A stretch of 64,000 nucleotides of DNA, from NCBI GenBank assembly GCA_030765055.1, contig CM060953.1, forward strand, positions 22,825,687-22,889,686, read 5' to 3'. This document shows positions 32,965-44,303 of the stretch, piece by piece. This DNA comes from Mantis religiosa (Eukaryota > Arthropoda > Insecta > Mantodea > Mantidae). Each line of letters opens with the position of its first letter. Positions within the stretch are counted from its first letter, which is position 1. A model generated the notes under the pieces. That model saw only the letters and a list, made by a program, of their open reading frames with translations. It was not told the origin of the DNA and searched no databases. Made by a program: the position numbers and the translations under genes.

Positions 32965-34683
32965 CTAAAACATAAAACATTATTTATTTATGCTCAACAT
33001 CAAGACAAAGAGTACATAAGCTCATGAAATGCAAGCGACCTGTTAAAACTTTATGCTAGTAATATACTTTATCCAGTGTTTAACTTACAGAGCTTTATAA
33101 AATGGTAATACTATAGCAAAGTAGTGCTCGTTTTTAAACTGAGTGTCTGCTGGTAGACCTATGCTTTGGAGATGAAAATATGAAAATAAGGTTGAGATCA
33201 ATGATTACTGAAGCTATGCATCTAGTGTCTAGAGTAAACCTACCCAAACAATGAGTCATCTGCAATAAATTCTACCTTCTGTTTTTATGCTATAAGAGAA
33301 TTTAATATTCCATTAGCATATTCCTCATATTTTCACCAACACAATTCACATAGTTACAGCTCTTCCATGCCTTAGCACTATGATTAAGACAAGAGAAATA
33401 GAACAAAATTTTGATTGAAGAATAATAAACTAGTGATAACAAGAGCATGACAACAAAAGACAACAGATAAAGCACTGAGAGAAATAAAGGAACTTAAAAA
33501 TATTCAATAAACTATAACAGTGATTATGCTTTACTTATCTTTGATGTTAAATATTTTAATGGGACTAGTTTCACAAATATATCATTTGCTTCTTAAAAAT
33601 ATGTTGGAACAAAGTATTGAGATAGACAAATATAATAAATAATACAAAAGTAAGCGACAGGTTAGAGGAAATTATGAGAGTAGTCCTGTTCATAAAAAGA
33701 AAAGTAGAGAATTTAGAAGATAAGAAGAAAACTAGAGTGGAGGTGAGAAGATATGAGATGCCTTCCATTTTGGGAGGAGAAATGGCAGAAGGAAAATACT
33801 AATGAAATTCACAAGTACACTTGTTTCTGAGGCAATAAAGCAGATGAAAATATTGATACCTGCATAACAGATATTTAAACTATGAGTAAAGGGAGGTATT
33901 AATGCAGAAGAGTTCACATAGACACGGGAAATTGGCACATATACAACATTTTAAATTATGGATAAATGTCAAGTTGGCGGAGAAATATTGACAAGGATAC
34001 CTTACATTTAGCAAAGCAAAAACACAAAACTTTATGATGAGTACTGAAGTCCAGGATATTACTATGATAAAAATTTATAGATCAGCAATCATGGAATCAA
34101 CATACACAGTAAATAGCAAAACAGGGAAAGAAAGGAAAAAAAGATGAGGATGACAATGAAAAAGTGATGGTAAAAGGTAGTGAAAGACATAAACAGAGCA
34201 TGAGAAGAAGGGAAGGAAGGGAATACTGACAGGCGACAGATGACTAAGGGATGACTAAAGTAGCAGCTCAACACATTGTGGAATTTATGTTGGTAGGTAG
34301 TAAAAATTTTGGGGCAATCCCAAAGACAATTGGAGATAAACATAGAAATAAAGATGTGATATATGACCAGTTTAAATGGGTGGATAAGATAATTACAGAG
34401 AAATATACTTGCTGGAATGGGAAGAGAAAAAATGAGCAAAATAAGCTGTTTAGAATATGGAGGGATGAAAAAGGTGGATGGTGACAGTAGAGAGATGTGA
34501 TGTTAAATTAAATAGGGAATAAAACACAAAGAAATCTAAATCAGTACATTGTTTGACAAGACAAAGCAAGTGGGGAAAGAAGGTGTGATGAAAGTGGAAA
34601 GGGAAAAGGGTGATGAGTGAATCAAAAGTGTAGTGGCGAAGGGAATAATGGTAAACTTGTTCGAAAAGAAAGGCAATAAAGTT
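32965..34683. other. Intronic purine-rich DNA upstream of exon i
   Basis: About 33400-34660 is biased to A and G on the plus strand. Long antisense frames there (for example 34089-34439) are low-complexity and not convincing. No repeat family was recognised. Confidence 0.5.
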
Positions 34684-34693
34684 ATAAATTTAA

Positions 34694-34841
34694 TTATGCA
34701 TGATTGGAGGAATCTAGTAACAGTGACATCAAAATTAATCAGAAAAACTAAGTTAATGGCTTCCGAAACTAGTCCCTCGATAATACAAAAACATAAGTGA
34801 CAAAGTGTCAATAAACTGACCACAAATAGTTTTCCCGATTG
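34694..34841 (+). mobile_element. Penelope-like element (F3), short copy
   Basis: It is flanked by ATAAATTTAA at 34684-34693 and 34842-34851. The inverted tail GCATGATTGGAGGAATCTAG is followed by the direct 3' end GAAACTAGTCCCTCGATAAT and ACTGACCACAAATAGTTTT. It is non-coding. Confidence 0.75.
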
Positions 34842-35153
34842 ATAAATTTAAACCCACAAAAAAACTAAGCAACAAAATGAAACAGTAATTAGTAAAATAA
34901 GTAAAAAATAACAGCTAATACATTGTTAAATAGAGAAAAACTGATGGAAAATATACAAAGTGAGAAGTGAGGTTATAGAAAAATAGTGAACTGTGGTTAC
35001 CTGTGTCAGTGAAGCACTTGGAAACGAATAGAATCTTTATAATAGTGTAAAGAGGATATGTAGAACAGGAAAAGAACTTGTTTGCCATTTGTTTTTTTAT
35101 TGGGTTAGAATATCTATAAAATGTGTCTTGTAACACTTGAATCATTTGCATAC

Positions 35154-35277
35154 CTGTCAATAAGAGGTGTGATCTGACTTGGCACTGCTACACATATGCA
35201 GCGTAAGCACCATGCTGCGGCCAGTCTTGCTGCCTGGCACGGGTGAACAAGAACTGCCATTGTTGCTTCAACCAAAC
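35154..35277 (-). CDS. HEATR5B: HEATR5B exon h
   Basis: 124 nt (2 + 40 codons + 2). The acceptor is GATTTTTAG and the donor GTATGCAAAT. It encodes LVEATMAVLVHPCQAARLAA, then AWCLRCICVAVPSQITPLID. The motif ARLAAAWCLRC is diagnostic of HEATR5 proteins. Confidence 0.94.
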
Positions 35278-35551
35278 CTAAAAATCAATTTACAATAACT
35301 AAGTAATCAACATTTACAAGTAAAATGTGTTAGCATGTAAATGTAAATGAAGGTGTAAACAATCAACACAAGAATAAATTGCAGAGTATATGAGCAGAGA
35401 TGCTAAAACAACAGTTCAGAGGTATGATTTACAAGGTACTAAACAGAATATATATTGGACTATCCCTTAACTGGGCCCTGGCCCTTTTGCCATTGGGGCA
35501 GCCCTTCAATACATAATACAAACATCAATAAAGTGTTCTTAGATCATCTCC

Positions 35552-35850
35552 CTTTTTTGCAGTTATCTTTTAAGCAAATGCCCATACTGTTTCCTTTTAA
35601 TATTATCTTCATTTTTTGCAGTTATCTTTTAAGCAAATGCCCATACTGTTTCCTTTTAATATTATCTTCATTTTCTGCAGTTATCTTTTAAGCAAATGCC
35701 CATACTGCTTCCTTTTAATATTATCTTCATTTTTTGCAGTTATCTTTTAAGCAAATGCCCATACTGTTTCCTTTTAATATTATCTTCATTTTCTGCAGTT
35801 ATCTTTTAAGCAAATGCCCATACTGCTTCCTTTTAATATTATCTTCATTA
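35552..35850 (+). repeat. 59-bp tandem repeat, five copies
   Basis: GCAGTTATCTTTTAAGCAAA begins at 35559, 35618, 35677, 35736 and 35795, an exact 59-bp period with almost no divergence. Units 1/2 and 3/5 differ at single bases (for example TTTTGC versus TTCTGC). It lies in the intron between exons g and h. Confidence 0.95.
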
Positions 35851-36164
35851 CCTAGTATTAAACTGTTGTTCGTAGCTGGCTCTCATATTACTAATCTCTA
35901 TTTCATATATTTCTATTGCCCCGCTGACATGTATCACTCCGTGTGCGTCTACCTTCCCCCTCATCTTAATTGGCTAATGCTTTCGCGCCATAGGCCATAG
36001 GCAGTACCTTCCCATCATATTTAAACCTGCAGTAAACGTCATAATAATTTCTGGGAAGATAGATAGAATCATACAAATAAGGATATGAAGCCATGCAAAA
36101 TTACAAGTTTATAATGAAACTGAGCAAGTTGAAACTGAATGAACGAGCAATGAAACTGAAACAA

Positions 36165-36533
36165 TGGAAATTAACTGTTCTTTCACACTGGCCGTGTGTA
36201 GGCTAAATTGTGGAAACGTAGAGTCAGACTGAAAAATTCAATGCCATAGCCGGGATTTGAACCACGGATCTTCGTTTCCGTCCAGCCGCTATACCATTGA
36301 GCTACTATGGCCAATGCGCTGATATGACATTAAATTCTCCAACTGAGTCATATTTTCCTGGTAAACCACTTAGGAGTTCTCATAAACACATGAGACAACT
36401 ACCTTAATGGCAACTTACAACATGTAAGTACTTTAAGGCCCGGGCTTTATAGTTCACCACTATTAGGTCAATTAATGGAAATTAACTGTTCTTTCACACT
36501 GGCCGTGTGTAGGCTAAATTGTGGAAACGTGTG
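36165..36533 (-). mobile_element. S1 SINE, full-length with 13-bp target duplication
   Basis: It is flanked by GAAACTGAAACAA (36152-36164 and 36534-36546). The 369-bp unit begins and ends with the same ~54 bp around TTCTTTCACACTGGCCGTGT. The minus-strand head is GGCCATAGTAGCTCAATGGT, with GTGGTTCAAATCCCGGC as the B box. The structure parallels the copy at 18694-19055. Confidence 0.85.
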
Positions 36534-36546
36534 GAAACTGAAACAA

Positions 36547-37225
36547 GTTTATAATGAAAGGCCTTCGGCCTTTTCCACTGGGATTTTTTAAACCAGCACA
36601 CATACCATGCAAAAATGCTTGTCTTTCAGTCTTAAAAGTCGTGTCACACCATACAGTACTTTTTGTATGTTCTTCATTCACGCAAGTCTTGTCACTTGTA
36701 TCCCAGTACAGTCTGATTGTCCTTAAAGAACATCTTCGCCACACAGCAATATCGCCTGTGTCTCTTGGCACATTTTTCTTGCCTCTTTTTTCATTCACAA
36801 ACCCCAGCTGCATAAGCAATATATACAGACTAGATCTGCTGAAATTTGGTAAATCTGCATCCTCATTTACAGCAGACGAAATCTTATTTAGGTTAGGGAG
36901 TTCGTTTCCAAAGAAAAAGCTATGCACATGATGACGCACAGCACTTTTCACGAACTTATCGCATCCTCCGAGCACACGCTTTTGTTTATTCCTGCTTTTG
37001 CCTGGAGTGGTAAGTTTTCCTGTTATCTCAATTTCATGTCGTGATGTTCCTACAGACCACCTGCAAGTTCAGAGCACAGCTGTTCGACTTCTCTCACTGA
37101 AAAAGACGGATTCTTCTATATGAGTGCATTAAACACATGCACCACAATTCCTTTTTTGCCGGTTTGTAAAGGATTTCCCTTGCGATGCTACAGTGAAAAT
37201 TTGGCGGTAGACTCTGCCATTATAC
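36547..37225 (-). pseudogene. IS630/Tc1-like transposase, degenerate
   Basis: The minus strand gives an N-terminal RKGNPLQTGKKGIVVHVFNA (around 37140-37200, then stops). From 36975 a frame carries GGCDKFVKSAVRHHVHSFFF, LPNFSRSSLYILLMQLGF, KCTCVNEEHTKS-type sequence and LKNPSGKGRRPFIINL. The layout matches the arthropod DDE family whose N-terminus is at 4160. The expected YIDETYIH Asp-Glu motif appears altered (WDTSDKTCVNEEHTKS). No complete termini were found. Confidence 0.7.
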
Positions 37226-37555
37226 ATATAATAAGTACATGCACAATAAACGATCATTAAAATAATTTAGCTCTCGTACTCGGCACAGCACATCTTCGAA
37301 TGGCAATATATGACTAATCCAGTTCAAAACAAGGTCAGTGATAAAAGTCATAAACAAATATGTCACCACTACCACTAAAGCACGTGCTATCGTGTCATAT
37401 GAAAGGCGGGCTTGAAAGCAAAGGAACCTCCTCTTTACTTTTTTTAAGAATTAACACGCATTTCAGATAAATCAACTCTGTTGTGTAATATATTGAATTC
37501 AGTTACAAAAATATAAATTTGACAATTCTCTTCCAACATATAAAGATATAGTGAG

Positions 37556-38815
37556 TGAGTGTGTGGTGTTTTAGGGCCCGTCGACATCAAGGTCATTTGG
37601 GCCCGAAGTCAACATTAAAACCTAAAAGCTACAAAAATTTGGCTAAAAAGTTAAAATATAATAAAAACACTCAATTGTTAAAAGGCCATAAAAAACGATC
37701 TAAAGACTAATAATTTAAAATCTCTAAAAGTAATAAATATAAAATACAAGTCAGACTTGTTTCTTAAAACCTATTTCAGAAACAAACCGCAGTGCCTTAG
37801 CTACGGCCACTGGGTCGTCCCCTAAAATACTGAGCAAGTTAGTTCCCAAGCCCAAAGACTGGCGAACGCAGGCGTACTGCGCGCACTCGAGTAATACGTG
37901 CCACACAGTGAGGCGTACTGCACATGGAGCACACACTGGGGCCGGTTCCCCTCTTAACAAATGACCATGAGTCGCTCGTGTGTGCCCAATTCTCAGCCGG
38001 GTGAGTATCACCTCGACTCGCCGGTTATCCCTGCAGGAAATTAGCCAGGGTTGAACGCTCTCCTTTATTGCCCGGAGTTGTGTGCCTTCCAAAGCTGTCC
38101 AGGAGTGCTGCCAAGCAGATAGGAGTTGGCGACGGAAAAAACATTGCACATCCTGGTATGGCACCGTAGTTGTTAAACTCCGGGCCAAACGGCAAGCGGA
38201 CTTAGCAGCCGCGTCCGCCTCCTCATTCCCGGAAATCCCCACATGGCCTGGGGTCCAAGTAAAAACAAAATTGTAACCACGACTGAGCATTTGCGAGATC
38301 TGGGTCTGTATTTTTAAAACAAGGGTGTGAGCGGCAGTGTGCTGTTGCAAGGCCTGAAGAGCACTTAGAGAGTCAGTGCAGACGATAAAAGAGCCAGGAG
38401 CTAACTTGCAAGTAAAAAGGAGCAAATAGAGGATGGCATACAGCTCCGCGGAGAAAACTGAAGTGGAGTCCAGAAGGGAAATTTATTAGCCTCACCGTTA
38501 ATGAAGAACGCGCAACCCATAGTGCTACCTAACTGAGAACCGTCTGTAAAGACCGGAACATAGTTAGGGTAACGGCCCAGTAGTTCGGCAAAAAGTTGTT
38601 GGAACACCGAATGTGGAGTAGCGAGTCTAGAGTTGCTTGAAAGAGCGAGATCGAACCGCGCACGATTGAGCTGCCATGCAGGATAAGGGCAGATGGACGA
38701 CCTCTCCACGCGAGGCATTCGGAGGCCATGCGAATGTAGGAGATCCCGAAATCTTATTCCCATGGGGCGTGTCCGAGAACCAGGGCGCATATAACGGTGG
38801 ACTAAATCTGGACAC
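37556..38815 (-). mobile_element. I/jockey-type LINE, 5' truncated, with RNase H domain
   Basis: Two minus-strand frames (38401-38790 and 37751-38425) join by a frameshift near 38410-38470. They read YVPVFTDGSQLGSTMGCAFF, then FIVCTDSLSALQALQQH, FTWTPGHVGISGNEEADAAA and a CAPCAVRLTVWHVLLEC zinc-binding-like tail. DGS, TDS and the GHVGISGNEEAD motif are RNase H hallmarks. It is GC- and CpG-rich against an AT-rich intron, so it is a young insertion. The 3' end (left) has a repeated CACTCACTCACTATA. Confidence 0.85.
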
Positions 38816-38989
38816 AGAACTGGTTTAAAGATATATTACCATGTTAAATAACAAACTAATTTTTACCGCACAACAGTCTGTACCACAACAGCAGCCAATG
38901 AGAGGGAACTAGGTCATGTGACCGTTAAGAGATATGGGGCAAGCTTATGTGAAACAAGGATTAAGTTCTATTTATTTTTACTTTCTTCG

Positions 38990-39105
38990 CTAGAGTGAGG
39001 CTAAGGATGGAAGCAATGGCTTCTGAAACTAGCTCCTTGATAATATAAAAATGTAAGTGACAAAGTGTTAATAAACCGACTACAAATAGTTTTTTCAATC
39101 AGATG
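38990..39105 (+). mobile_element. Penelope-like 3' end fragment (F3)
   Basis: GGATGGAAGCAATGGCTTCT, GAAACTAGCTCCTTGATAAT and CCGACTACAAATAGTTTTT match the F3 termini at 6560-6690 and 52370-52490. Only one arm is seen. It ends about 40 bp from exon g. Confidence 0.7.
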
Positions 39106-39145
39106 ACTTGTTCAAGGACTGCTAACTACAGAAATATATACTTAC

Positions 39146-39289
39146 TGAGAGACTGATCACTGAGTAGATTGCTAGCAGTTGTACCAAGCCCCAAGATAAT
39201 GCTCCCCATTTCCTGCAAAGCACACACTAGTAGATGTTGGCTGAACAGTGTCTCTTGGTTACAATCCTTAGCATTTTCTGGATTGAAAT
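39146..39289 (-). CDS. HEATR5B: HEATR5B exon g
   Basis: 144 nt (2 + 47 codons + 1). The acceptor is TTGTTACAG and the donor GTAAGTATA. It encodes DFNPENAKDCNQETLFSQHL, then LVCALQEMGSIILGLGTTA, ending in SDQSL. The conserved core CALQE(L/M)GS is present. The N-terminal part corresponds to a divergent linker in vertebrates. Confidence 0.88.
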
Positions 39290-39528
39290 CTGTAACAAAT
39301 TAATCAGCAAGTGTCACTCCAAGATCACAGCAAGTTTCTAATTACTTTATGCATATGTTTCTCAACAACTTGCATTAATGACTAAAGAACATCTGACATG
39401 TTACATTTACATGACTTTCTTTACCTTTCATCATTTATTAGTAGTTATACAAACTATTCTTATGAAATATTACTTTTTATCTACTTCATTTTAATCAAGA
39501 TAAATCTTGATTAAACTAGAAATGGCTA

Positions 39529-39646
39529 AATTAAATTTAAAGGGAGTCGATTAATGACATTAAACTGTTTAGTGTCATTAATCGACTCCCTTTAAATTTA
39601 ATTTATTATAACAACACTGTTTTCAACACTTCCAAGAAAGGAATTG
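39529..39646 (+). mobile_element. Penelope-like minimal double-arm copy (F2)
   Basis: It is flanked by TAGAAATGGCTA (39517-39528) and TAGAAATTGCTA (39647-39658). The arms are opposed copies of AAATTTAAAGGGAGTCGATT with a longer tail on the right (CAACACTGTTTTCAACACTT). At 118 bp it is the smallest F2 copy in the window. Confidence 0.85.
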
Positions 39647-40074
39647 TAGAAATTGCTACTTTACACATTTCCTTATAGACACAAATGGAATAATGATATT
39701 AAATGCTTAAGAACTGGAGCCATATGCTGGCCTTAAAATTCAACTCTCTTACCATGCAATCACCAGTAAAGCTAATCTTTTGATCCATTTATTGCTTAAT
39801 GTATATCTATTAAATAAGGGTATATAAAATGTCTTCCAAATAAATTGGATTTCATAGGCAGTTCCAAAAAGTTCAAGACATATACAGTAAAATCTGCCTT
39901 CAACTTGATTAAGTAGAAATCTGTCTAACAGAAATATTTCATAGTCCCATGAATTTAGGGGTAAAAACCAATCTAAATTCCCTTTATTAAACGGAAACTG
40001 TGTTACGTGGACAATGGAAATCACAGTACACATTTTAACGGAAACTGTCAAGTTCCAGAATGCAGAGTTTAGAC

Positions 40075-40814
40075 CAGTGGTCTTCAAGACACGCTAAAAC
40101 AGGTATTGGGTAAGCAGTGCACCAGTGAATGCACTATAGTGCGGGAGGGGAGGAGAGAGAGGGGCAACCTGTTAGCTTGTGGGGTGATCAGTATAGACTT
40201 GTTAGTTACCTGTGTATGGACGTTGTTTACAAAATGACTACATGTTCATGAAGGTCTTCTACCCCTACATTATTTAACCCTTCATGGGAGCAGGCCTATT
40301 CTTTTACACCATTTGATAATGCTGTGTGATGCTTAATATGCAATAAGGTCCTGAATATGATACGAAAATATAATCTCCAGCGCCACTGTGACACTTGCCA
40401 TGCTAGTGATTATGACAAATTAGAAGATGAACGAATCACAATGCTGGAGCAGTTACAGGACACCAACAGACAGGTACAGTGCAGTGTTTTGTCCAGTAAT
40501 TATAATTTAGTTGTTCTATACGGCTCAGCATTAATAAGACTGTCCTAGAGTATATTATATATTTGTGTTAGCCTGCTAATTTTCTAAGAGAAACGGCTTA
40601 GTAACTGATATCCTAATTACATAAAATATAATTATTTATTTAAATAAATATAAACATTGTATGCTTTGATTGTCTCTGAACGTGACTAAGGAGTTATGAT
40701 ACTACGCAAAAGCCGCCACTGCACCACTGCTTACCCGTCAACAGTTCCAAGTGCATGAGCATGCATGTGGGTAAGAGACGGCAGCACGAGGGTGCACACT
40801 GCTGCTGATCACTG
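40075..40814 (+). mobile_element. hAT-like element with zinc-finger remnant
   Basis: It is flanked by GTTTAGAC (40067-40074) and GTTTAGAG (40815-40822), 7 of 8 identical. The ends CAGTGGTCTTCAAG and, reversed, CAGTGATCAGCAGC resemble hAT CAGTGG/A termini. The frame around 40325-40480 reads CLICNKVLNMIRKYNLQRHC, then DTCHASDYDKLEDER, a BED-like zinc finger as in ZBED5/GTF2IRD2-type hAT proteins. The catalytic region is deleted. Confidence 0.8.
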
Positions 40815-41109
40815 GTTTAGAGCATTTTCAAGCACCTGGTGAAAATGTGCATTGTCTGCTCTAAGAACATGATGTTTCAGTTACTGCTACCGTTCCTCCC
40901 CACCCTACCTAGGAGAAGGGGGTGTACTAATGCCAGGACGAATACCAAGAAACTTGTCACAATCATCCTTCACTGCATACTTCAGCATAACAGTACACTT
41001 CTAAACTTAAACAAAGGTGGTGGTTTATTTCTTATAGCCATCACGGTTTTGAAAACAATAATTGTGCTAGATCTTAACACCAGAGTGCTAAATTGCTAGT
41101 GAAGGAGAT

Positions 41110-41640
41110 AAATTCAATGTAAAACAGATCATGAAGGTGTTCAATGTAGGCAAAACTCAAGTTTACCAGATTCTAAAGAAGAAAATGGAAATTTTGAAGC
41201 GGTGGGAAAATTGTGCTAATGGTAAAGTACAGAGAGAACTTACAAAAGCTGAAAACTACGACATTAATGAAAAAGTATAGGAGTGGTTTGTTAGAGTTAG
41301 GACAAAAAAATCACCGCTTACTGGGGACTATGTTACGGGAATATGCTAAAAGGGTAACTGAAAGACTGGGCAAGACTGAATTAAAGCATTTAATGGATAG
41401 TTGGCGAGTTTCTGCAAAAGACATCAGATACCTACATTTTTACAAACTTTACAGTGAAACGAATGATGTTAACACTGATATCATTGCTGATTGGATTGCG
41501 GAATTACCTTCAATAATCGAAGGACACTAACGTGAAAACATAGCAAAGGGTGATGAGACGGGATTATTCTTCCATGCATTATGGAATAAGTTATTGTGTT
41601 TAAAAAATGAGAAATTTTTGGGAGAAATAATGTTTAAGGA
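41110..41640 (+). pseudogene. Tigger transposase remnant
   Basis: The frames read KFNVKQIMKVFNVGKTQVYQ, then ILKKKMEILKRWENCANGKV (N-terminal psq-type HTH). Next come PLTGTMLREYAKRVTERLG (CENPB-type HTH) and, after a stop, KGDETGLFFHALWNK, where the pogo family has NxDETGLFF at the first catalytic Asp. Then FKERLITFL follows. Frameshifts at about 41280 and a stop at 41530 break it. Confidence 0.8.
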
Positions 41641-41768
41641 AAGACTGATTACTTTCCTATGAGGTTTAATATCAGGTGAAATGGAAAAACCCTTTTGTTA
41701 AACTGAAATCTGCCTTCAACGAACATTTTCAAGAGTCCCATTGATTCCCCTGAAAACAGGTTTTACTG

Positions 41769-42089
41769 TCTTTTATTTGCAATCTAAATATTTTTAATAC
41801 ATTTTAATCAAAATTGTTAGCTATTTTTTATCGTATAAAGGATAGTTGGGAAGATTTTCTTAAAAATCTTTCATGTTGTATCTGTAGAGTGTGAACTTAA
41901 ATATCAATTTTATTTTTTATGAGTGCACGCATGCACACATAAGTGAACTCAGACAGACACATTTTTATTTAACAATTTTTTTGGATTCGGGGGCCTCAAA
42001 CTATGTATTTTTTATAAAATCTTAATATCAAATTTTTGGTGGAATGTAATAACTTTCCAGTATATAAAAAATGAAAAAACCTCACTTAC
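41769..42089. other. Intron tail before exon f
   Basis: AT-rich sequence; nothing recognised. Confidence 0.45.
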
Positions 42090-42339
42090 CAATGGAGTTC
42101 ATTTGTTTGAGTACAATTTGTGCTATTTCTTTGCATGCAGATGCCTGTGCCTTTTCACCTAGCATGCGCCCAAGGATACTTCGCAGGATAAAGTTTATGC
42201 ACTTGCGAGAGTAAACAGCATCAACATGTGATGAAGCTGCTTTAGGGTTGGCCACCAGATCCAGTACATGAGTTAGAAATGTGGTGATATTCCTCTCCAG
42301 CCATACACCTCCCAGTATTTGTACAAAGATTACATATGC
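42090..42339 (-). CDS. HEATR5B: HEATR5B exon f
   Basis: 250 nt, phase 0 to phase 1. The acceptor is TTGTTTAG and the donor GTAAGTGAG. It reads AYVIFVQILGGVWLERNI, then FLTHVLDLVANPKAASSHVD, VYSRKCINFILRSILG and EKAQASACKEIAQ. Human HEATR5B has AYVVFVTTLGGQWLERSF at the same place. Confidence 0.94.
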
Positions 42340-42869
42340 CTAAACAAATATATAAATATTCTTCATTAACTACTGTTTATATTCTTAATTTACCATAACA
42401 TATGTTAAAAGTACAGATTTTTCTTTGCAAATATCCAAATCTAATGAAAATTATTCCATGCTAGTAACACAGGTCAACGTAATTTTCTGGCTTATCAGTA
42501 TGCCAACTATGACAGTGTAGCTTTATCACCTCTTAGGTCAAATTAGATCATCATTTGAAGAGTGATATAGGACCAACAAATCAATAAACCTACTTGTCTA
42601 TGAGTTGTATGCAATACTTTATCTTTGTTGTTTGTTATTTGCAGAAAATAAAAATATAATTAAGCTTTTTAAATCCATTAAATTAGTGAACAATTTCATT
42701 TATTATTATGACAATCTTATCCCACATATCTTATATACTTATTCAATAAAGTAACAATGTGTTTTCCATTTTATTTAACAGTAAAAGCTAAATTTCCAGT
42801 ACAAATTTTTCAATTACATAGGTAAAATAAATTGTTGAAAACTAGCCTTTGAATGACTAATGTAGCTGG
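42340..42869. other. Intronic AT-rich DNA
   Basis: No repeat or frame was recognised between exon f and the Penelope remnant. Confidence 0.45.
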
Positions 42870-43100
42870 ACCATACACTTTTTAATAAATGTATTTCTTG
42901 TTCTACATTGTGATTCTCATTCCAAAAATAGTACGCTACTCTTGATTCCTGTATTTCTTTGTTCTTGTTGTTTCAAAAATGCTCTTCAAACCTAATGTTC
43001 AAATTGCTTTTTGTTTTGCCAGTGTAAAAGTTGTCGCAGTTGAGGAGCAGTACTAGTCTGACTCAAATTTATATTAAGTCCGCACATTCTTGGCAAATGT
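42870..43100 (-). pseudogene. Old Penelope GIY-YIG fragment
   Basis: The minus strand reads LNCDNFYTGKTKSNLNIRFE, then EHF, a stop, and RVAYYFWNENHNVEQEIHLL. CDNFYTGKTK corresponds to the xxxYIGxTxR half of GIY-YIG, and the downstream AxHFWxxNH block is typical of Penelope proteins. It is diverged and lacks the RT. No inverted partner was recognised. Confidence 0.7.
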
Positions 43101-43517
43101 TCACTCAAATGACCAGTGTAGCACCTATAGAGCGGAAGGTTGATTAGTGCTAGAAAAATAATATGATCCAGTTTATTTAATGAAACTAGGACAAATAAGC
43201 TGCCCATTTGACAGGTAAGAGCTTTAACATGCCTCTGTCTGCACTATTTTGCTGGAAAATTTCAGTTCCGTTGCACAGTGGTCCAACTGTAGGTTACTAT
43301 GTTTTACTGACTATGCTTGGAGGAGGACGAAGAGGAGGAGCAGAAGAAGAAGAAGAGATGTACTGAAATATACTTCTGCTTTGAAAACTTCACGTTTTTC
43401 TCTAAGACTGCAGAACTGTTCCAAAAGAAAATTATATTACTTTTAATACCTATGTTGAGAAAATAGATATATGCAAGTGAAAAATCACTGAAAGGAAAAG
43501 CTTTTGTCTACACTTAC

Positions 43518-43678
43518 ATGAGTAACACCAACTCGAACTTCCCTGTTGACTCCTGAGCTGCCCTTGATCATCTCTCCTGTGCCTTTTAGAAAGCCAACAC
43601 CACCCCGTAGAAATCCTGACATAAGGACACCTAAGGCCTCCTCCAAGGAAACTAGTTTTGTTCCTTTATTCTGCAGAG
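43518..43678 (-). CDS. HEATR5B: HEATR5B exon e
   Basis: 161 nt. Its first two bases complete an Ala codon with exon d and it ends in phase 0 before GTAAGTG. It encodes SLEEALGVLMSGFLRGG, GFLKGTGEMIKG and VNREVRVGVTH. The glycine-rich stretch is very highly conserved in HEATR5 proteins. The upstream intron (43679-49509) contains the PLE-in-mariner composite and two solo LTRs. Confidence 0.94.
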
Positions 43679-44303
43679 CTGTAAAAATGAGCACACACTT
43701 TCTAATCACATGAATATGTATGCCATCAGTTACAAAATATATAAATTAATTAGAATTTTATTTCCAATAATGCTTTTGTAATTTTTGACAAGTATGTATA
43801 AGTTTAGACAAAATTGCTCTTAAGTCACTATTTTACTTATATATGAGGGGAGTTCAATAAGTAATGCAATACATTAACTTTAAAGAGAGTCGATTAAAGA
43901 CACTAGACAACACTTACTTTTAAATTTTTCCGGAACTAGTTTCAGAGGCTTTGCCTCTATCATCGGCCGGCTCTCGACTGATTCTCGTTGGTGTAGCTGA
44001 CGATACCTTGTCACAGGTTTCCTCTGGTGGCGGCTCAAGGAACTTACTGAACAAATCCTTCTGGGGGATGTCGAAATTGAATACTTTGTTCCTATTTTTT
44101 GAAATGAAGATTTGTTCCCATGTGGATAGTTCTTGTTTTCCTGATGTATGTTTCAGTAGTTTTGGTTCTGGATTTATGTTGTGGTTTTTTTCCCAAAAAT
44201 GTGTGGCAACTGCTGATTTTTCTAATTGTTTATATTTTATGTTTCTAAAGTGTTCCTTTGCTCTTGTTTCTAAATTTCTTTTTGTTTTTCCAATATAAAT
44301 TTT

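Larger units (their letters stand above)
39885..41768 (+). mobile_element. Tigger/pogo-type transposon interrupted by a hAT
   Basis: The left end is TA then CAGTAAAATCTGCCTTCAAC. The right end, reversed, is CAGTAAAACCTGTTTTCAGG and includes the subterminal GAAATCTGCCTTCAACG. Inside, 41110-41640 encodes a decayed transposase. An unrelated 740-bp element (40075-40814) is inserted with an 8-bp duplication. The right-hand TA is not preserved. Confidence 0.75.

Noticed and set aside
34089..34439. Hydrophobic 116-residue minus-strand frame
   Set aside because: It lies in a purine-rich intron stretch; translating the pyrimidine-rich strand gives F/S/L/I-rich frames by composition alone.
37556..37580. 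Telomere-like GTGAGTGAGTGTG repeat
   Set aside because: Only a few units, and it is the 3' tail of the minus-strand LINE.
43951..44298. 115-residue frame MPLSSAGSRLILVGVADDTL and its identical copy at 45248-45595
   Set aside because: It is the antisense of the Penelope 3' coding end in both arms. Its identity reflects arm identity, not protein conservation.
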